A stretch of DNA of 26,846 bases from an uncultured Clostridia bacterium (GTDB taxonomy: Bacteria > Bacillota > Clostridia > Christensenellales > UBA1242): positions 1-26,846 of the forward strand of contig CALCWV010000036.1 in NCBI GenBank assembly GCA_937907645.1. The letters are read 5' to 3'. The translations under genes were made by a program, and so were the position numbers. The notes beneath the pieces are model-generated. The model was not told the origin of the DNA. It made no database searches and saw only the letters and a list, made by a program, of their open reading frames with translations. Shown one piece after another: positions 1 through 11,000 of this stretch. The first letter of the stretch is position 1. The number at the start of each line of letters is the position of its first letter.

Positions 1-140
1 GGTGCTAAACTAGGCAAGCCCCATAAGGGCGCGCCAGTTTAAAGCTCGCTGTTCTTCTCTGGAATGAGTTTAGTCCTCTAAATGATTTTCAGAGGTGAAC
101 AGCAGAAACAAAGTAAATCGTTTAATTTTTTATCTAAAAT

Positions 141-229
141 CAGGCTCGAGGGTCATCCGAGGTGGGCGCATAGTAACCTATGTAACTATCTCGGGTGGGC
201 CTCAGTAAACGCAGTCCTGCAAACTTTTT
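141..229. ncRNA. Structured unit A (possible ncRNA or DNA hairpin)
   Basis: Read on the plus strand it folds as nested stems: CAGG 141-144 with CCTG 216-219; GAGG 148-151 with CCTC 200-203; CCGAG 157-161 with CTCGG 190-194; and an apical stem CATAG 169-173 with CTATG 178-182 closing a TAAC loop. The 7-nt left loop GTGGGCG and 7-nt right loop TAACTAT sit between the last two stems. A CTGCAAACTTTTT tail follows. Sizes match unit B exactly, with different but compensated stem bases. The class is unknown and the strand is undecided. Confidence 0.5.
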
Positions 230-298
230 ATAGTGATATATCTTTTTAGTTTAAAAATTGGATGAAGTGCGAGGCTCGTTGTTCACTTTAATACCACC

Positions 299-426
299 GA
301 TTTTAGACAAAAAAAGAAAGCAGAGCGAGGCTCTGCATGTGACTGCGGAAGGCGCGTACAAAGGTACGTAACTGTCGCAGGCAGATGCTAGAAACAAAGC
401 TCTGCAAACTTTTTTTGTCTAAAATC
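299..426. repeat. 28-nt inverted repeat enclosing structured unit B
   Basis: Left arm 299-326 and right arm 399-426 are reverse complements at 25 of 28 positions; the only mismatch is an AAA/AAA internal loop. The outer 18 nt match perfectly (GATTTTAGAC plus an A-run). Inside, unit B folds as GCAT 335-338/ATGC 385-388, CTGCG 343-347/CGCAG 376-380 and CGTAC 355-359/GTACG 364-368. It has 7-nt loops GAAGGCG and TAACTGT and an AAAG tetraloop. The right arm includes the last two bases of the stop codon of the cardiolipin synthase gene. It could be a MITE-like palindromic element, a bidirectional terminator, or the 3' part of a structured RNA. No target-site duplication is evident. Confidence 0.7.
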
Positions 427-1885
427 ATAGGAGGGGTGACAACAACCGATAAAACGCCTGCGCCATCCTATTGAAGAAGGAGTATCTTTTGAAATATTGC
501 TTGTCGGCAGAAACTGAATTTTTTATATCTTCTTCATATTGACGAGAATACTCTTTGTTAATCTTTTTGGAATACATGTAAACTACATCTTCGAAGTTTA
601 AGTCGAAAGAGCGGTTGTCTATGTTACATGTCCCGATAGAAAGTTTGTCATCGTCTACAATTATTGTTTTGCTGTGTAAAAATCCGTTATACATATAGAC
701 TTTTACACCTAAATTTACCATTTCTTCCGCATAGGAAATTGTTGGAAGATAAACCACTTTTTTGTCCGGCTTTTTTGGAATCATAAGACGGATGTCAACT
801 CCGCTTGACTTCGCTATTTTAATTGCTTCATAAACGCAATCATCTGGCACAAAGTATGGCGTTTGTATCCACACTCTTTTTTTCGCATTCGTGAGCAATT
901 TCACAAATGCTTGTTTAAGGTCAAAAGAGGTCGACGCTGGTCCCGACGTTAACACTTGAATTGTTGTATCCCCTTTCTTTGTTGGCGAAGGGAAATAACC
1001 TTCTTTGATAAAGTCAGTCGTTTTGTGCTTGTCATTAGTTGCATAACGCCAGTCATTTAGAAAAATATTTTGAAGAGGAATGACTCCACTTCCCTCAATC
1101 CTAACGTGTGTGTCTCTCCATGGAGAAAGACGTTTTTTCATTCCCATGTGGTCATCACGAATATTAATACCACCTGTGTAAGCAATCTTTCCGTCGATAA
1201 CAACTATCTTCCTGTGATTTCGATAGTTTAACTTCAAATTAATGGCACGAATGTGCATGAACGGTGGGAAAAATTCTGCAACTTCTCCGCCAGCTTTTTT
1301 AATCTGATTGAAAAATCTCTTTTTGGTCTTTTTGCATCCCACAGAGTCGTAAAGAAATTTAACTTTAACGCCCTCTTTTGCTTTTTTTAGCAGGATGTCC
1401 ATAACTTCACGCCCAACGCGGTCATCCGCAAAAATGTAGTATTCAATATTGATGCTTTCTTTTGCGTTTAGTAAATCCTCTTTGAGCGCTGAAATCTTTT
1501 CAAGCCCAAAATTGAAAATTTTTACATTGTTGTATAAACACGGATACGCACCTTTGCCAAAACAGAATCTTGCAAATTGAATATCTGTAATAAGCTCAGG
1601 TGACTCCTTCAAATCCGCGAGTGTTCCTCGCCAGTCATACTTCTTTAAAAGGTCGAAGTTTGAAAGCTGTTTTTTCTTGATCATTCGACGAGTTCTCAAA
1701 CTTAGTCCGCTTCCAAGAAGCATATAAAATATAAATCCAATAACAGGCAAAAAGGTCAAAATTGTCATCCAAGCGATGATCGATTGCGGTTTTTTCTTTT
1801 CAAGAAAAATCATGAAAAACAGAAGCACTAAATTTAATACTTCCACGCAGCCAATTACTATCGCTAAAATTTCGATTGCTGACAT
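425..1885 (-). CDS. cls: Cardiolipin synthase (phospholipase D family)
   Basis: Joins two phosphatidylglycerol molecules into cardiolipin and glycerol at the cytoplasmic membrane (known for the family). The 486-residue length is usual. Two hydrophobic segments lie near residues 5-28 and 38-59, followed by a basic stretch, as in ClsA-type enzymes. Both HKD catalytic motifs are intact: H224-K226-D231 in an HRKIVVID context followed by GGIN, and H404-K406-D411 followed by GTCNIDNRSF. The C-terminus ends in RLLSPLL, the typical family end, so the protein is complete although its TGA stop abuts a long inverted repeat. The start follows AGAGAGGG a few bases upstream. It stands alone, downstream of the giant surface protein gene and separated from it by a strong hairpin. 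The symbol is the general family one; the paralogue cannot be decided. Confidence 0.95.
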   Translation of the reverse strand: MSAIEILAIVIGCVEVLNLVLLFFMIFLEKKKPQSIIAWMTILTFLPVIGFIFYMLLGSGLSLRTRRMIKKKQLSNFDLLKKYDWRGTLADLKESPELITDIQFARFCFGKGAYPCLYNNVKIFNFGLEKISALKEDLLNAKESINIEYYIFADDRVGREVMDILLKKAKEGVKVKFLYDSVGCKKTKKRFFNQIKKAGGEVAEFFPPFMHIRAINLKLNYRNHRKIVVIDGKIAYTGGINIRDDHMGMKKRLSPWRDTHVRIEGSGVIPLQNIFLNDWRYATNDKHKTTDFIKEGYFPSPTKKGDTTIQVLTSGPASTSFDLKQAFVKLLTNAKKRVWIQTPYFVPDDCVYEAIKIAKSSGVDIRLMIPKKPDKKVVYLPTISYAEEMVNLGVKVYMYNGFLHSKTIIVDDDKLSIGTCNIDNRSFDLNFEDVVYMYSKKINKEYSRQYEEDIKNSVSADKQYFKRYSFFNRMAQAFYRLLSPLL

Positions 1886-1932
1886 TTTCCCTCTCTACAT
1901 ATTATTCTTTTATTTTTATTTTATTAAACTTA

Positions 1933-1972
1933 TTTGACTAACACGCCCAGTTTTCACTGGACGTGCGTCAAA
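1933..1972. terminator. Long hairpin between giant gene and cls
   Basis: TTTGAC at 1933-1938 pairs with GTCAAA at 1967-1972. Inside, the minus-strand reading CACGTCCAG pairs with CTGGGCGTG (one G-T pair), giving about 15 bp around a short loop. On the minus strand the hairpin follows the giant gene but no U-tract follows it. On the plus strand it is followed by T-rich sequence (CTTTGTTTTAGTTTT), although no plus gene lies upstream. It could be a U-poor terminator for the giant gene or a leader structure of cls. Confidence 0.5.
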
Positions 1973-2030
1973 CTTTGTTTTAGTTTTGCCAATTCGTTTT
2001 GGTCTTTGAATTAAATTTTTTAAATTTTTA

Positions 2031-5000
2031 CTATGAGCCTGAAGTGCTAGGCAAGCTCGTCACAAACAAACGTAAGTTACCAAGCAAGTAGTCTTTGTCT
2101 GTGCTGTGTTTGAATTGTCCGTCAACACCAGATGCGCGAACTCTTACAACTAATTGGATGTACTCTTCTGAGCCAGCTACATATCCAGCTCTTGTTGTAA
2201 CTGTTCCATCTCCGGATACACTTGCCGTTCCGGCTGTTTCCTTGTTACCAATCATTATGTTAAGTTTAGTTGCATCTAAAACAGAAGTGTTTTCTGTCTT
2301 TGTAGAATGAGTTGTTCCTCTTCCAGGAAGATTTGTGTTTCCTACGCCCTCAACATATGATATTCCATTTGCCCATGTAGTAAATGATACATTATATGTC
2401 TTTTGAGCTGCGCTAGAATCTACTACAGTTCCAGTTACGCTCTTCGATGCAGAAATATCACTTCCTTGTGATAATCCTGAGGCTGCAAGATAGTAAACAG
2501 GTGTTACGATCCAGTTCTTTTCAACCCTGTATGAGTGATCATTTATAGCATCTAATTCTGAGCCTTTAGTAACTGTCACAATATAAGACTTTGTAACTTC
2601 CGGCATTCTTGTCGTCGAGAAGAGCTCAGATGTTGGAATGTTGATCTTATCGTATTCTTGAGTTGAGACGGCAACAGGATCAGTCACACATTCAACTTTC
2701 AATGCACTTACTGGAACGCCTGTGATTTCGATCTGTTGTGTTCCTTCTTTTACTGTTGCTTGATATTTAATTGAACATGTTGTGTCTGAAACAATATTGA
2801 AGTTTTTTGGTGTTACAGTAACTTTTGTTCCTGCTGGAATTGGTGTTCCTGCGAATGAATTGTAAGTATGTACATCCTTATCTTCTGCGTCTTTACTTGT
2901 TGTATAGTAAATAGTCTTATCAAGAGTGTAAATTGTTTCATTTTGTCCGACGAAATAATCTCTTGTAGTTCCACCCGCTGGTTTTGTAGTCCTTGAATAA
3001 TACCAAGTGTTTGCAGTCGACTGTTCATTCATTCCATAAGTTGCGTAGAACTTATCGTAATAATATGTTTTCGTTATGTTTTCTTCGTTGTCAACATCCT
3101 CTCCGCCGATGATTGAATCGTTGTTTTCGAAGTTCGAGAATGTGAACTTGATCTGGTCGTCTGCTTTGATTAAGTATCCTTCGCCTGTTTCAACTATTGT
3201 AGTATTTTCTGTTTTAACTTTTTTCAAATACTTTGAAATACTGTTGTAATAAGATGTAACTCTTGTGTTTGTGTTCTTAATAGAGAATGATCCTTTTGCA
3301 AGTAATTTTGTGTCTGTATCTTCCTGTTTTTCTTTCCCAGTAACCTCAATTCCTACAGTTAAGTTTTGATCCTTTCCTTGACTTGCAGGAAGTGTAACAA
3401 CCAATGTGTCATCGATGTAGGAAACAGTGCCACTAATAGCCTTATTGTCAGCCTTGTATGAGAAGTATTTTTCTGTCCCTGTAACAGTTTTTGCGAGCTC
3501 AAATGCTACGCCGTCCATAACAACTGCTTGCTGTGTCTTATTTACTTCAAGCTCTCTCTTAACGGTGATATCATGAGTCAAGCTGTATGTCTCGGTTTGA
3601 TAACCTGTAAAACCACTCTCTCCTTTCTCATACTTCAATGTAATTCTCATTGTAATAGGAACAAGATCTGTTGAGTTCTTTGAAGTTGCATAATCGCTGT
3701 AAACCCAATCCGCAAGGTGAGGAACTGTGAAAGCATTATCGGCCATTTGTCTTTGATTTGTAAGTTTAGCCTTCGTTACTTTGTTTACTGTGTCATCTCC
3801 AGTACCGCTTGTTGTATTATTAAGTAAATATAAATCTTTATTACTTGTAGCTAAATATTTATAATTGTTGCTAATGCTATCAGCAGAAATAATTCCAACT
3901 TTAGTTTTGTTTTCTCCATATAAGAATTCAATACTTTGAATTTTTACGTATTGTAACAGCATCTTACTTGAGTCTAAATATTTCGGTTCAATTCCGCCGT
4001 TATTTATGTAACCGCTTAAAGCTGTTGTTGAATTATCATCCCAGTCATCACTATCGTCTATATATCCTTCACTATATCCCCAAGCATCAATGCCCGCAAT
4101 GTTAATATATCTTTCAATTGGAGTTGTTTTATTATCAGACGCCTTTGTTTCTACAGTTTTTAAATCAAACTCTGTCTTATTGTCTTTAACTGACTTAGTC
4201 AATGTTAATTGAGTGTAAACTGCGCCGATGTCGAAATATTGACCTTCGGTGATTGTGTTAAGTGTGGATGAGCTGTGTACAGTTGGATCCTCTCTGTTTT
4301 CAGGAAGGAAACTAATGTAAATTTCAGCTTCGTATCCATACTCATTTGAAACATCAATCTTATACAACTTCTTACCAAAGATGTTTTTGTCTGTTTTTGT
4401 GAGAATTATCTCTTTCTTTCCATTATTATCAGTTGAGAGAGTATATACGTTCTTATTATTAATTACTTCCTTAGTAATCGGAGACTCTGGATTTTTAGAT
4501 GTATCTGTTTCATTTATAAATGACTTTCCATTGCTCTTTATCTTATCCAAGTCAATGTTGTAATTGATTCCGTTTATATCTGCATTTTGTGTCATCTTGT
4601 AAGTCCAATTGAACGCTTTGTCTGAGCTGTTTGTGTTAGTGTCGACAATTGTTAAAATTGGGCTTCCGCTTGCAGATGTCAATGTTACTTCGTAAGCAGA
4701 GGCAGTTACACTTGTTGTTTGAGGAGTAACCTCGTAAGGTTGATTTACATTGTTAGAAACTGAGTAAATGTCACCGTCTAGAACTGTAATTGATGTCCCG
4801 TCAACTTTGAAATCATAATCCGGAAGGATTCTCACCCAAATGTAGAAGATCTTTTCTGTTTGATCAACTGTATATTTGTACTGAAGTAAAGCCCAGCTTC
4901 CGTTGTTTGTTGCACCTTCTCCATAGAGTAAATAGTTCCAAGTCGTTGCCTTGCTGCCAACATTAACTCTCATATCTGTGTATGATAGGAACTTAACTCC

Positions 5001-8000
5001 TGACATCGCTGTAAATGATTTATCAATATCATCTTGATGATTCTGATAAACAGTGTTGTTTGTTAACAACGTAGTATCTTTACTCAAAATGGTTAATGAC
5101 ACGCTAACTCCATCGTTTGCAAAATCTTCTGCTGATAATGGAAGATTTGTTGATGGGTGATGTATGTTAGCAAGTTTTACAAGATCTCTCTTGGCGTCGC
5201 TAGTTTCGTTGACGCTAATTGTGATAAAGCTGTTTTCATAAGAATTGCCAACAGCGATATCAAGAATTTGTTGGAACTTGTAGCTTTGATCAGCTAGATC
5301 ACTCACACCCACCCCATTAACAGTTAAGCTAAATGTAGCTGTGTAAGTTGTGTCGGTCTTTGTAAGATTTTCAATTGTATAGTCACTAAAGCTACCATCT
5401 AGGCTTTCTACAGTTGTTCCTGTAACACTTCCAACAACTAAGGATTTAGCGATCTGCTTTGGACCTTCCTTTGTTGTATATGAAAGTGTGATTCTTTCTG
5501 TTGTTCTAGCGTTCCATGCGCTAGTGTAATCAGTATCTGAACCAGCAACTTCGATTTTGCTTATTGCTTTTACAATATTTCCAGCTTCGATGTAGATTGT
5601 TAAGCCTTTCTTGTTTGTGTCAAGCAAGAATTTTGTTGTAGCTTCTTTACTATCATCATATGTGTAAGTGATTGTAACAACTCTACCGTTTAAAGCTGTA
5701 TCGATTGCAGCTGGGATATCGAGTGCGATAAGCCTGTCATTAGCAAAGATTTTCTTGTCAGCAAGACTATCTCTGTTGAATCTATCGACCTTTTCTGTCC
5801 CTTCAGTTATCGCAGAAATTGTGTAGTTCTTGTTGATTGTGTAAACTTCGCCGGCGATTAGATATACTTCGTAAACTGCACTAACTTCATTTTTCTTAAC
5901 ATTGAATGTAACTGTACCAGCTGACTTTCCTTCAGCAAGTGTGAGGGTTACGTTTAAACCATTTATTGTACACTCTAAGTCTTCTGTTTTAATAGCTTCA
6001 ACGCTTATACCATCACTGTTATTTTTATTTAGGTCTTGATTGCTTGTATTTTTAAATATAATTCTTTCCTTCTGTCCCAATACGTCCTTTTGATTGAAGA
6101 ACTGTGTCCAAATGTCTTCCCAAGACATTGATCCGTTTTCCGCCTTCACGGTTTCGTATTCAAGTTTATTTTTGCCATCCAAAGATGGATAGTTAACTGC
6201 AGATTTTGTGTTAGGTACAACTGTAAGGTTTACATTTACAAAGAAATTGTAAGTGAATGCATTTTCCCCAGAGCCAAATGTGTAGCTTATTTCAATTGCG
6301 TATGAACGAACTTGTCTTGTCGCAACGTTTTCAGGAGTGATTGTAATTTGTCCCTCTACTTTCTCATTATTGCTAATTGATACGCTATATCCACCTGAAT
6401 ATGGTGTATTCGCTGTAGTTGGAGCTTTTTCTCCATTTACACCAACAATTGCAAATGTTCCGTTTGATGCACCTGTGCTATCTTTATAGGCCGCAAAACT
6501 GTTGAAGGAAATTTTGGTTTCGCTTCCTGAAGTTTGCTCTTCCTTTTCATTATAGATATATGCATTGTCTTTGTTACTTGCAAGATCCTTGCCGTTAGCA
6601 TATGTCACGCTCTTTGCAATAGTTCTTGTGAATGTGAAAGTATATGTAGGGTTTTCTGTAACAAAGCTATCGGTGATTACAACTGTAAACTCAACAACTT
6701 TGTCTTCGTTTAACATTGCGAATTTAATTCCAGAAAAGTCAAAGCTAACATAATTTGCATTCTCGTCTGTATCTTTGTCTGTATATGTAGAATTTTCAGC
6801 TACGTTTAAAAGCATATCATTAGTAAAAGCAAAGTCTTCATATTGAGCTGTGCCACTATTAAATTTCAAAACTTGTTTGATAAGTCCTGTCTCGGTGGTA
6901 GCGTCAACAAACTTATATGTCTTTCCACCATAAAGCTGAGCTGTGTTTTCTACAATTTTGATTGTTCTGTCAATTGTGAATTTGATTGTTGCAATGTTTG
7001 GTTGATTTAAGATTATATTGCCATCTTCCATTTCCTGAGCTGTGAATAGTAATTCAAATGTGACTGGCTGAGTGAATGAACCTGTTGGCGTAATCGTTAA
7101 ATTTTCCGTTGTTGATTTTGCATCATATGTGATTGTTGCGATTTCTTCTTCGTTTCCGGTTTCAGTCTTCTTTCCTTTAAGTGTATATGTTCCAGCTGTT
7201 TCTTCCAATGTAAATCCAGCGCCTACAGAAATGATTGTTGAAACGTTGTCGCCAACACCAGTTTCTGTTGAGCCGGCCTTCGTCATTGTCAGAGCTGTGA
7301 ATGTTTGATCTCCACCTGGGTTCAAAGTTTTTTCAACTGTACCATTGTGGTCGATTGTTTTGTCACCAAGTTTGATTACATATTTCTTATCACTAACATT
7401 AAGTAAGAATGAATATTCAAGCTCGCCGTTAACAACTCCGTCATAGCTCTTCACCATAACAACGCTAACATTCTTCTCAACAGTTGAGATAGTCATTTTG
7501 TCGCCCTCAAAACTTATTGTCACTGCGCTGCCAGCTTTGTATGTTCTTATGCCGCTATTTTCCTCAAATACAAGGTTGTATAGGGCGCCGCCAATTGTGT
7601 ATTCTTTGTTGTTTACTGTGATTGATTTAATTGAGTTTGTTGAAGGGAATTCTCTTTCTTCATTCGCCCCAGTCAAGGCGTTTACTGCGCCCTTTAAATC
7701 TTTAACAATAAATCTTTGTTTTCCATTTTCAAGAGCAGAAAGGTCTTTTGTGAGAGTTCCGTCAACGCCTAAGTATTCCACATTTCCACTATATGGATAT
7801 TGTCTTGAAATTTCAAGGTCGTGAGTAACTTTAATTCTATAGATATATGAGAATGAGCCTATTGTACTTGATGCTTCCAGTTGTAAAACTACAAATCTAT
7901 CCACATTTGCAAGGCTGCTTATTGAAATGTTTTCATCTGCTTTGTCATTGATCTTTACAAGACCTGTGTCGCTAGCGTCTGCAAGCATCCAGTATGAAAT

Positions 8001-11000
8001 ATCATAAACTGTAGAACCAACAGCAATTTTTCCGTTGTCGCCTTCTGTAATTGGACTTGCGTCGTTTGTTAAAACTAATTTTCCGTCGGTTATGCTCCAA
8101 GTGTAGCTAGTCTCTCCAAGCTTGATCTTATCCCATGAGCTATATGTTTCGTTTGAACCGTTTGTAAGTTTAAGAGTAATGTTCTTTCCTGGGGTTCTTC
8201 CAGCAAGCTGCTCTGATGTAAGTCTAACTAATATCTGCTCTCTAAGAACGCTTATCTTTGATGTCCAGTTTCCTGATGAAGGGAGATAGAATCCTTCCTT
8301 GTCTTTATTATTTAGAGTTAAAGTGAGCACTCCTCCTTCTACGTTCCACGAATAGCCTAAATCATCAATTTCGATTTCGTTTTTATTAGTGGATAAAATT
8401 GTTTCCCCTAAAGTTAAAGTAATTCCATCTTCTGAAACTCTCCAAGTATATGTTTTTCCGTTAACTTTAATATTTTCACCGATGCTTACAATTTTTACAG
8501 GATAAACTATCTTTTGGCTGTCTATTCCTGCTGTAAACTCTGCGAAGATATCCTGAGGGAAATCCATGAGTCCTGTTGCATCTGAAAGAAGCACTTTTAA
8601 GTCAACTGCGTTCCCATTGTAGTTATTATAGTATGCGTAAATGCTGTCAACTTGAGAAATGAGTAATGGGATTCTGAAAGTTGCAACGTCTTCTGTTGTT
8701 GTATCACTTCCACTAGTTTTTACTGCTTTCATTGAGATTGGAAGGTAGAAGTTTGAACCATATGAAAGAATCCTTGTAAGCCCCATAATTTGGAATTCAT
8801 GCTCAGAAAGTTTTTCAAGCGATGAGTTTTCTGTTCCAATTATGTCAAAATCATAACCTGGGACAATTGGAGTTTCTGTGGCTGAATCTTCTGCTGTTGT
8901 CTTTGTTTTTAATTTCAATGCTCCAACAGTTGTATATGTCAACATCACAATTTCTTTTCCGTCATATATAACTTTTGAAAGGTAATCGTTATTATTTCCA
9001 ATAAGTGCCTCATATGATGTCTTTAAGCTTAAGTTCATTGGGATGACGATATCTTCACCTTTGTAGTCTTGAACGACAATAGAATTGCTATTCTTAACGC
9101 TGACCTCAAAGGCCTTTTCAGTTGCACCGTTGTAAAGATTTAATTTAACTCCGTCGTTTCTTTTGAAAATGTAGGCCCCATTAACATTTTGTCCAATTGC
9201 CACAGCCGTTGTCTTTTCGTTTTCAACAGTATATTTTAATTCGTCAACACTTGGAGCGTTATCACTCGTATAAACATATTTGTAAACACCAAAGTATTCT
9301 GCTATATCTTTAGTTCCGTCTATTGCAACATCTTCAAAATTTAATGTACTTTTAGTTGATTCATATTGAATATTAGGATAAACATAACATCTGAATGATT
9401 GGTTAAATGCAAATGGGTTATTTTCAACTTCATAGACAGTGAAAACTACATCTATTGGTGAATAAACTTTGTCAAATGTGAGAGTTGTTCTCTCTTTAGT
9501 AACGCCTTCTCCGCCTATATAGCCATTTTCCCATGACAATGAGCTATCACCCGAAGAGCTATTATTCTTTGTCTTTGTTACTTTGAAGGACTTATTCATA
9601 TCAATTCCGTAATCTGCATAAACGCCTGTGTATGTTACGTTGTCGATAACTACATCTTCTGGTTTTGAAACTGTTGTTTTTCCTTGATTGTAATTTGCTG
9701 GCAACTGGCAAGTTGCAGTTACGTTGTTCATAAATACAATGTCAAGGTCAATTGAAATGCCTAAGCCTTCAACTCTCATTTTTAATGTGTAGTCGCCATA
9801 GAAGTCATGATTTACTGTAATTGAAGTAATGTTTGTTTCGGTTGTAATATCCGTTCCAGTCGCGCCATCGGATGTCATTTCAAACATTCCATTTGTTCCA
9901 ATGAGATAATCCTTATTGTCGCCCATTCCTGCAATGTCACGGAGTCTGAAGCTTAAGTTTGCGTACTCTTTGTATTCGTCATCCGAAATTCCAGTATAAA
10001 CTTTGAGTAAGTTTGCAAGTGTAACTGTATTTCCAGTGTATCCAAGCTTTCTGATAGTTACAGAATTTAGATCTGTAGTCTTTGTTTCGTTGTTTCCACT
10101 TGATAAACTGTTATCGTTTTCTTGGTTTTCTTTTGAATCTTTTAAGTACTCAATCTTTGTAACTTTTGCTGCAGTGAAAGTGAATATTACATTCTTTCCT
10201 TCAGCTGAGCCAGAGTTAATTGAAAGTGTAACGTTTTCTGTTTCGTCACTTAGGTTGTTATTAAATGAAATTGTCTTGTCTGCGTTAACTTCCAAAATTC
10301 TACTGTTTGATGTAGATAAGTTGATTGGGAACTTTTCTGTTACATCAATTCCATATTTATCATAAACCTTTGTTTCTGAAATCATAACGTTGATTTCGTC
10401 AAGGGTTGTTTCATCAATTGTAATATTCCACTCAGATCCGTTTTGCTCTGCTCTTACAGAGTACATACTTTCCAAAGTGTTTTCAATAGTGCTTGGAGTG
10501 CTTTCATAAACTGTGAGATATCCAAAATCGTTTGTTTCGCTGTTTTTAACTTTAATTTCATAGCTTTCTGCGATATCCAAAGTTGGATTGTAGTTAAGCT
10601 TAAATGTAATTAATCTGTCTGAGCTTGTTGCGATCGAATCTTTGAATTTTACTGTGAAAATTAATGTTTCCTCATCAAATGTTATTGTTTCAATAAGGTC
10701 TGAGTACTCCATTTTGTTTTCAAAGTCAAGAACTTTAAATGAGATCAATCCTTGATTATATTGTTTAATGAATAAAGGCATTTGCGCAGCATCAAGATTG
10801 ATTTTGAACTGCATTGTCTTATCTTTTGAAAGGATGTATTTTTTCAAGCCTCCGTTTTCATAATTATTGCAGTTTGTTGTTAAGATCTCCATATTGCTTT
10901 CAGAGAATCCGCTTATCATTTCAAGAGCGTTTATTGTGAGGTCATTTGACCACTTAGCAATTTGATATTTTCCATCTTCGCCAAGTAAAATATTGCCATA

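Larger units (their letters stand above)
1..427. other. Gene-free structured region with two paralogous hairpin units
   Basis: No open reading frame of note is seen. The stretch is instead packed with base-paired elements. From left to right these are a hairpin at 6-41 (TAAACT/AGTTTA arms), a hairpin at 48-103 (GCTGTTC/GAACAGC, then CTCTG/CAGAG inside), unit A at 141-219, a weak hairpin around 265-288, and unit B at 320-405 inside a long inverted repeat. Short direct repeats tie the parts together: GCTCGYTGTTC at 44-54 and 274-284, AGAAACAAAG at 104-113 and 390-399, CTGCAAACTTTTT at 217-229 and 402-414, and TCTAAAATC at 133-141 and 418-426. I do not recognise it as SRP RNA, 6S, tmRNA, RNase P RNA or a riboswitch class. 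Which strand is transcribed, if either, cannot be told. It may continue to the left of the window. Confidence 0.6.

Noticed and set aside
1..427. Identity as SRP RNA, 6S RNA, tmRNA, RNase P RNA, T-box or another common riboswitch
   Set aside because: None of the conserved cores I know (the GGAAG..AGCAG SRP tip, the tmRNA ends, the RNase P core, the GGGTGGNACCGCG T-box) occurs on either strand.
1..427. CRISPR array or integron attC array
   Set aside because: Repeats are few, unequal in spacing and partly inverted; no constant repeat-spacer pattern, no recombinase and no cassette genes are seen.
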